A stretch of 64,000 nucleotides of DNA, taken from positions 7,013,214 to 7,077,213 of the forward strand of contig NW_022145609.1 in assembly GCF_000002235.5 (NCBI RefSeq), given 5' to 3'. The position numbers and the translations under genes are program-made. The stretch's first letter is position 1, and each line of letters begins with the position of its first letter. The DNA comes from Strongylocentrotus purpuratus. Its lineage: Eukaryota; Echinodermata; Echinoidea; Camarodonta; Strongylocentrotidae. Under the pieces are notes generated by a model. That model ran no database searches. It saw nothing but the letters and a program-made list of their open reading frames with translations, and had not been told where the DNA came from. This document shows, in pieces, positions 41,829 to 50,800 of this stretch.

Positions 41829-44800
41829 TAGTAAAGCTACATACACTTAACTGAAGGAAAGAAACCTATAGAAAACGGACTGGATATTATTGAAAATACT
41901 ATTCTAAACAAGAATGTACTACATTACGTTACAATTTCACGAGAGAAATAGAACTCGAGAGGGGGAGAAGAGAAGAAGTGATGAAATTGAAAAAAGACTA
42001 ATAGCATGAGAGGAAAGAAAAGAGCCAAGAAGACAAGAAAAGGGTGTAAAAAGGAAAAGGAGGAGCAGGAGAGAAAGAGAGAGAGATAGCCTTGAGCTTT
42101 GGATCAGCTAATGAGTAATACAGGAAACAGATTTTGAGCGGAGTAATTACCTTTCGCCGGAGAAGTTGCATAAGGAGCTATAACTCAATTTTCTCTTTTT
42201 AATCAAACATGGGGAATAGCAAAAAGCGGCTGAGCATTTATTGCACTAATTACCAGAGGAGCATTCATATCTTCCAAGAGGCCGCACTTTTGGATCGGAG
42301 AGCAATTTTATTGTTGGCGGAGCATTGTCTTTTAAGGGGTACTTTTGGGGAGGAGCAACAATTGTCGTAGTAGCCTTTGTATTGTACGGGGCAATTTTTG
42401 AGCGGAGCAAATGTCGGCGGAGCAATTGTCGGCGGAGCAATTATCGGCGGAGCAAATGTCACCGGAGCAATTGTCGCTTCAGGCGGAGCAATTGTCGGCG
42501 GAGCAATTGTCGGCGGAGCAATTGTCGGCGGAGCAAATGTCGGCGGAGCAAATGTCGGCGGAGCAAGTGTCGCTTCAGGCGGAGCAACTGTCGGCGGAGC
42601 AACTGTCGGCGGAGCATTTGACGTCGGAGCAAATGTCGCGGAGCAAATGTCGCGGAGCAATTGTCGCGTTTTGCGGAGTAAATGTCGGCGGAGCAATCGT
42701 CGGCGGAGCATGTGTCATGGAACCGCCTGAGCGCTAGTTACTTTGGCGGCTCGGCTATAAGCAGGATAATATTGTATAAGGGCCATGAACGTCACTGTGT
42801 AATGGATATGAGCACTTTATTAGAAACCGTTCTTATTATTCCTGTTGTTCATTTCCAGGAGACGTGGTTTATCATGGTAATGCCTCAGCTAGCGCAGGAC
42901 CTGAGCTATTTGAGATATTTGACCTCATCCCCTATTCGATCTACAGGATTAGGATCAGAGCTTGGAACTATGAACTAGCAGGGGAGTATGGTCCAGCGAT
43001 TTGGGCACAGACAGATGAATCAAGTAGGTTTCAAAATGCATGTCTTCTAGTTCTATTTTGCTAACGACGAAAATTATATCTATTTCCAATATATATTTGT
43101 TTACAATGTCAACGGCGTATCTACAGAACCAGAAATACAACTCTGATAAAAATCATTTTGTAATCAACAGTTTGGAATTGATCATATACAGGAACTAATG
43201 GTATGCGACATGTACTTGTACACATCTTTAATTTGTTTTGTTGTTACATTATTCGCCCTTTTTTGTATCCCCTCCTCTTTTAAAATCAATGGAAACCTAA
43301 TTAAGTATTTATTTCCAGTCATAAATAAGACGTAATGGAGTAATCTTGAATTCTAGATTTCGTGCACCCAAAACCCTTATTGACAGCTGTCCAGGATGGG
43401 TTACTGATTCTGAGTGTGCTTGTGTACAATATGCGAGTAAAAGAAGACAATATTATTGCTTCGAAATATTTTGCTCCTTTCAAAAGCATAGTCAAAGTTA
43501 TAATTATTTAATGTTTTTAACATTACTCGTTAAATTCTATCTTCCGCCAACATTGCTAGTCAGTGGATTCTCTTTAGGAATTTTCGACAGAAAACGAAAC
43601 ATCGATTTTATACTTTTTCCAACGTGTCAGTGATAGATCATTGAGTTGTTTCGTTCATAATTATCCTACGAATTTTCTCTATGATATGTACATTAAAGAG
43701 CCAGCGCCACCAATCGAAGTAAAGCTTCCATCTTCCGACCAGGAGAGCATCACAGTAGAATGGATGTCACCGAACCCTCCTCTAGGCAGGATAATAGGTT
43801 ACTACATTCTCTACTGGGAGGCGGATGATGTTGGTGCCACTCCTCAGACCTTCGGCATCGAGTGTCGGGACGGGCTGTGCTCTGACATTAACGACAGGTT
43901 TTCCACAATTATTCCCGATCTCCAGCGGGACACAAATTATTCCGTTCAGGCAAGTGTAATTCGTGTAAATGGATTCTGTATATTAATAATAAGATGAAAA
44001 TATTTTTTTCATTAATAATATGATAACGAACTCATGGTTTAAAATAGTATTCATTCGTATAAAGCGTTGTGAAGATATTACTAAAAGAGGTAAAGCTTCA
44101 CGATATGTTAGTTGTAAGACAGCTCATTATAGAACTTAAGGGATGCCTTTCAAAGGATGACGCGGGTAGAACCAGGAGAAGTGAATTGAAGGTTTCCCGA
44201 CTTTTCTAATGGAATATGAAAAAAGAAAAGAAATATGAGTATGGTCAAAATAAAAAATTACACCATCTTGGTAAAAAAAAGTCAGGAGGTCCATATCTTT
44301 TCCGTCCATCCATTCAAGGTCAATCTCTAAATTTCCATAATTTATTCTACTCTGTAAGTCGTTTCCCGTTCTACATCTCTCTTTTCTATCACCATGTTTT
44401 TCTTCAAATATACAGGTCATGGCGGAAACCATTCTAGGTTTTGGTAGCCCAAGCCCGGACCCACCCGTTGTCAGGATTACATCAGAAGGAAGTACGATAT
44501 TCATTTTCTCATTGCTATGATGTCCCATGTAGATCAAATCAATTATTATAGAAATATTATCACCCCATTCGAAATAGGGAGAAAAAAAAGAAACGTTGAG
44601 TAACATGTTAACAAAAACCATAAAACCCCCACATGTTCATAGAACACAATCGCAGAGACTTTCAAGAAATCAACTCAAGGGTGATTTCAATACCGTATAT
44701 CGTATTGGCTATGTAAAAGACATTGTCAGATTACGTAATAACGCCGTTGAAAACTTCGCACATTTTATTTGATGAGGCACAAGGCTATTGAAACTGCCTT

Positions 44801-47800
44801 ATGGCAATAATTCAAAGATTTTTCGATGATAATGATAATAATAAAAATAATAATAATATTGGATATTTATATAGCGCACAAATCCACCCTGCAAGGTGCT
44901 CAAAGCATATGTCTGATTTACCCAGGGTAGCCTCATTTGTGTTTAAACTGTTCTCACTGAGGGCCCTGGAATCATGTCATTATCCCGGCTTTAGCCGAGC
45001 TACCATGGAAAGGTGCGCAAGCATTGCAGGAATGTCTTCCTACTGGGCACCCATTCTCCTCACCTGGGTGGAGTGTGGCAAATGTAGATTAATATCTTGC
45101 CAAAAGACATTAGTGCCGCGGCGGGACTCGTTAGATGGAAGTGTTCATGTACATGATGTAACTAACCATGAGTGTTTGTTTGGACAGCATGATATCCCAT
45201 AATCCCCGAGTATTATCTAGTTATCAGTTAAGTGTATGCAAGGAATGACTGCATGGCTACCTAAAAATAAAGGATGATGAATCCTATCACCATGTATTGC
45301 AAAAGTGATCATTGCATGGAGTTTTTATCTCAAACGCCTTGGATCAATTCGAGTGGCAGTAATCACGCATGCTTCCTGCAATGCTATGGAGGCCGTTGAT
45401 GACTTTATTGACATGCCCCAGACGTATGGAAAAGGGCACACGTGTGCTAAATAACAGGCATACGTCTGCTAATTGACCAATCACCGCCTGTTATTTAGCA
45501 GACATGTGCAAGGTGCGATAGCACACATCTGCTAGTTTATTAGCACAAGTGTGCCCTTTTCCATACGTCTGGGGCATGTGAATAAAGTCAGCAACGGCCT
45601 TCCATAGCTTTGCAGGAAGCACGCGTGATTACTGCCACTCGAATTGATCCAAGGCGCCTGACTATTCAAATTACACGAATCTACAGTAAATGTTATATCA
45701 CTGATATTCCCTTCATAAATACAGCGCAAAATAATGCAAAGAGAGAGAGAGAGAGAAACGAAAATGTTTTGTCAATGCTATAATTTGTGAGAAGCTTCTA
45801 ACCTTAAACAAGAAGATCGTATACAAATATTGACTTGTATTTACTTCATTATTAATCTTATATCCTGCTTTACAGTTCCTAGTGAGCCCCAGGAGGTGGC
45901 TGTTTCCAGCGGATCAAAATCTTTGCTGATTACCTGGAAGGAGCCGAGGTACCCCCGTGGAAAAATATCCTATACGGTAACCTCAAAACTAAAATTCAAA
46001 CGAAGATCTAATGATGGTTTCTGTGTATCCGAACTGTAATTATTGTTCTAACATTCTCTCTGGAGTTCTCTTCTTTATCAATTATTGTTTTCTTCTAAAT
46101 TAAGTTACCAGTATTTTCTGTTAGATTAATGCAAAACGTGAACTATTATGGATCATTGAATGAAAAAGAACTTTCTAAACTAGTACTGCTGCGATCATTT
46201 TCGGCAATATGTCGCCGAATGGTTTCATCCGATTGCTGAAATAGGATCGAAATCTTGATGTATAACTACATTTAAACAATTTCTAAAGGAAACATGTTTT
46301 TGTTTAAATATATGAACGAGAAGGAGTAAATTCATGACCAAACTGTTCATTTCTATGCTGAAGTATGGGCACAATTGTGGCTTTTGTCCAACCAATATTT
46401 TCAGATGAGCCAAATAAGCTTCTCTTTGTAGTTTACCAGTTGGCGATTCAAGTCTCAATAACGAAAGTCTTTGGGACACCCCCAGATCTTTTTTTAATGG
46501 AGTTGCATATTACCGATTTTTTGAAAATGAAGTTCCCGAAGTAATTGCAAATATCCCTACCGTGACCTCAAAACACATCAGTGGATGACAGCATTATTCA
46601 CAATTGTGTTTTCGGGTCTCTCTCTCTCTCACTCTCTCTCCCTCTCTCACCTTTTCTTTCTCTCTCTCTCACTTTTTAATCTCTCTCTCTAGCTGGCTTA
46701 CAAAGTAAAAGGAAAGCCATACGACAGATCATTCCAGCCAGAAGAATCGTTTACAATGAAGGAGGTAGCGGGAGCCTCTACGAGCTATGTGCTTGGTGAT
46801 CTGGAGCCAGCTACACTCTATGAGGTCTACGTGGTAGCGTCCACTAGCAAAGGGGATGGGGAGTCTAGTCAGCATGTTGAAGAATTTACAGAACCTCCTG
46901 CAGGTATTGGAAGAAACATGTTGGAAGTTGGAAGTTATGAGACATGACCATACTTTAAACGGGGTTATAATTTTGTGAAAGGGGAGTGTCAAAATTGTCA
47001 TAAAGGTCAAATACTATTGTAAATTTACATGATAAAAAAGTAACAAAGTAAATACGATTGTAAATGGTTTTATCTCCATCTATCTTGATAATGAAGTTGA
47101 CGACAATTGGCCAATCCCGTTAACACTAAACTTGTCTTTGCATGAATGTTAGCATATATTTTAAGGGTGTTTATTATCTCTGACCACGGACCCCAATGTT
47201 TAACCATTTCAAATCTCTATGACAGCTCCAAATTATTAAAAAAACACTGCTTACACGATTCTTTATAAATCTAGATGATGAGGTTCGATTTACAGCAGGG
47301 ACAACAAGTCCAGGTGCCACGTGGTAGATAGAAGGACTTTACTGCAACCGTCTACTACTTTAAAAACAAATTAAAAACAAGAAAGTACCATTAATATCGA
47401 ACTTTTATTGCTAACATATGCCGGATACAAGGTCTAAGAGAGATGATTAGCATTTTCTTACTAGTCTTGCAGGTTTACTTAACGTGTGCAACTCTAAACA
47501 GAGAATATTATTGATTTTAATATTGGATAAAAGTCATCGTTCAATGATGTTTAAGTTTGATGTTGACATCTCTTTTTTGTAACGTGCCATAGCTGACGAG
47601 CTTCCAAAGCCCAACCCACCAGTGATAGTATCTTCCCCTGACGGTTCGCCTACCATTCAGTTTAGCGATGTGCTTGAATCTCCATATATAACGTAAGTAT
47701 ATAGCTACATATTCCAAGCGATGATTTTCGACCTTTAATGATATAAATGTTTGAATCATGACTGTGAATAATTAGGCCAGCGCTTAGAAACAGTAGTAAT

Positions 47801-50800
47801 AATCGCTATATAGATGCTATTACGTTATTCTTATCGTTATTATTATTATCATGATTGAATTTATTATTACTACCAATGATACCATCATCGTCATTTTTAT
47901 TTTATCATTGTACCAACGTCTGTCTTTCTAGCGCACTGCTCTTGATCTGCGCAATGTTTTTTTTAAAGGGAGAAGCCGGGAATGCATTTAGTGGGCCAAC
48001 GGGTTTCGGTACTGTCTTTGAGACAAGACGGATGGCCATTGCTAGCGTCAGTGTGAATCCTCATTCCTCCTACATTTTCATCATACCTCTCACAACTTTG
48101 TTAATGTACAAGCTCTTGGTGTATTAATTGGTATATGGGTAAATTCATTCATTCATAAATTGTGAAGGCTACTTTACATCAAAAAGTAATGTTACATTCG
48201 GTCTGCCAGTCTCATGTCATGGAAAGATGTATAAAAGCTGGAGCGTCAACATTATTTGCACAAGGGCCTAAATTGATATTAATTTCCTCATCCTTGCTTT
48301 AGAATAAAATAATAGTTATTAAAATAAAGGAAAAAGTGACAAGAGGGTATATAATCATGGCAAATATCCCTTTGAACTCTCAGGCACATACTTGTTGCTG
48401 TTGAAGAGAGACTTCCGGTAGCAAGGCGCCGACGTCAACAGGCAGCGTATGGATCCTATGCCGAGAATCCCTCCTCATACATAGCAGCTAACATCAGCAA
48501 AGATGATCTTCCGATAGAGCTAACTATAGGGGATAATGAGACTTATGGACATTACCACAATGCACCCCTCAGAGACAAGGCGATATATGATGTACGAACA
48601 GGTGTTGAGAGCAACGTTGGAGGACAGGTACGATTTTTCGTTGGACGTAAATGTCCCAAGTGACTGTCGGCCTACACGATGTAGTGGCCTACGGTTTCGT
48701 AGCATAATTATATTGTGGAAATAATGTTTAGGTGCAAATATCGTCGAAAATACATAGGTCACATTTGCCGCCGCGGCCGTGCAGTCTAAAAATCTACGGC
48801 CAATAGAGCGCAGCAGCATTCCCACGGTCACATACGGTAGCGGTCACATAATTATGTTAGGTAGCCGCACGGCGTATTTTGAATTTGTGGAGACAGAAAA
48901 TCTGCGACTGCCGTACGGCCTCTGAAGTGATGACGCAAGGTCGCCTTAGGGCGTCCCTGCGGCGGCCTTAGCTTTTTGAAAAATACTAAGACAGACGCAA
49001 TGTAGCCGCAAGGTGCCCACATGGCGGCCGGAGGGGGACCATAAGGCGACTGTGCGTCATCACTTCAAAGGATGTACGGCAGCCTCAGATTTTCGGTCTC
49101 CACAAATTCAAAATACGCCGTGCGGCTACCTAACATATGTGACCGTGGGAAAGCTGCGGCAGTCCTATAATTGTCATTAGCCGTAGACATTTTAGACCGC
49201 ACGGCCGCGGCGGCAAATGTGACCTAGGCATTAGGAACAATCATGAGGGGCGTAAGGATTTGTGGTTGCGTCGTGTGTAACTGAAATTGTGATCATTGTC
49301 TAATTAAATATTGCTTGTACACTAGTTCATCTTATCAGAAATATGCAACGTGTGGTCACATTATGGATCAAAGAATTCAAGTGTTATAGGTTAGCCTTTT
49401 AGAGAATAACAATATTCTTTAAAGATTCGTGCTACACAATTTGATGGACCATTAAAGATAAGCCAGGTTTTTAAACTTAAAGGGGAATTAACCTCGCGAC
49501 TATGATTTATTATCATGACAGAGAAAGTAAAACAATGTTTCATTTGATATAAAAAGCATTGCTGTAGGCCAAATCATAGCGTCCTTGCAAGGCCAATAAA
49601 GGGACCCTAATTCGCCATATTTCAGACGTCGTCTGCTGCCCAAGGAAGCTGCCATCTTGTCGAAATTTCCCTTCCACAACATCCGGGTTGTGACGTATCG
49701 CACGGAGAACTGATGTAGCGCGGCGCGCGTGTTAAATGCAATACGCGTCAAACAGTGTACTGCCAAGAGTTTGGGTGTAATAATTCGTTCCTGTTTTCAC
49801 GAAGTGACGGTAGTGAGGAAAATCTGCACGCAAATTGTATGCGATTTTCATTTACTACCGTTACTTCGTGAAAATAGGGACGAATTGTTCCAGTGAATTA
49901 TTCCTGGAAACCAGGGGGAAATCGTTTCATCGATTACTAGACCCACACAATCGCAATGAAATTTTCAAGCTATAGCAGCTCTGAAGGTGGAACAATTTCT
50001 GTACAAAAAGTACAAGTACGACAGGAAAGACGATGTGATCTGCAGTGATCATTTTATAGTGCACAGCAGGGAAACCTACGTACGCAATATCGGTCGACTC
50101 CATGCGAAACGTCACAGAACGGGCCGTGCGCAAGCACAATGGAGACGTACTTAAAGTTTCCAGAGCCGTAAAAGACGAAAGATTCTGAAGAAGAGTTACG
50201 TCCTCCCTTTCGTCAAAATGTGTATTTCAGATTAATGTTTTTAATAACCAACAAACTGAAATTTACATGTAGATTGAGGTTAATTCCCCTTAAATCGCCT
50301 TTATGAATTCAACAAAATTGAAAGTGGGCTAATTACCTGTCAAAACCTTTAAGTTCACGTGGAAGTGCAGAATATTTGGCTATTGTATGTATATCGTAGA
50401 AGCGCTAAAATGTGCTATGCGCTTCCCTAGTATAGAAAAGGTTCTACTAAACTTCATTAAAACTGCCACTAGATAAATACACGAACATTTCATTTCAAAA
50501 CATTATCAGCTAATTTCTTGATTACCTTTTATTTAGAAATCCACCCTTTTCGGAGATCCATCTGAAGTACAGCCAGGTAGGAACGCATATTTTATTAGAT
50601 TCTTGTACATTTTAGTTTGAAAGTGCTTTAGCTTTTGAATGGAAATTGGCCTACGATTTAGCAGATATGGCACATTTCCATTACATGAACGTTTAACTTC
50701 TTTTTCCGAACTTACGGATCTCTTCACTATGTTCAATATCACTGCTCTCAATATCACAATTAACTACGAATTTGTAAGCATACATTGTTAATTAGTTCCT

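Noticed and set aside
42246..42737. Similar repeat frames in the right arm
   Set aside because: Inverted copy of the same arm; same reason.
43346..43633. 95-codon frame with several Cys in intron 18
   Set aside because: Cys spacing fits no module, no acceptor or donor at the borders, and the phase would not match its neighbours.
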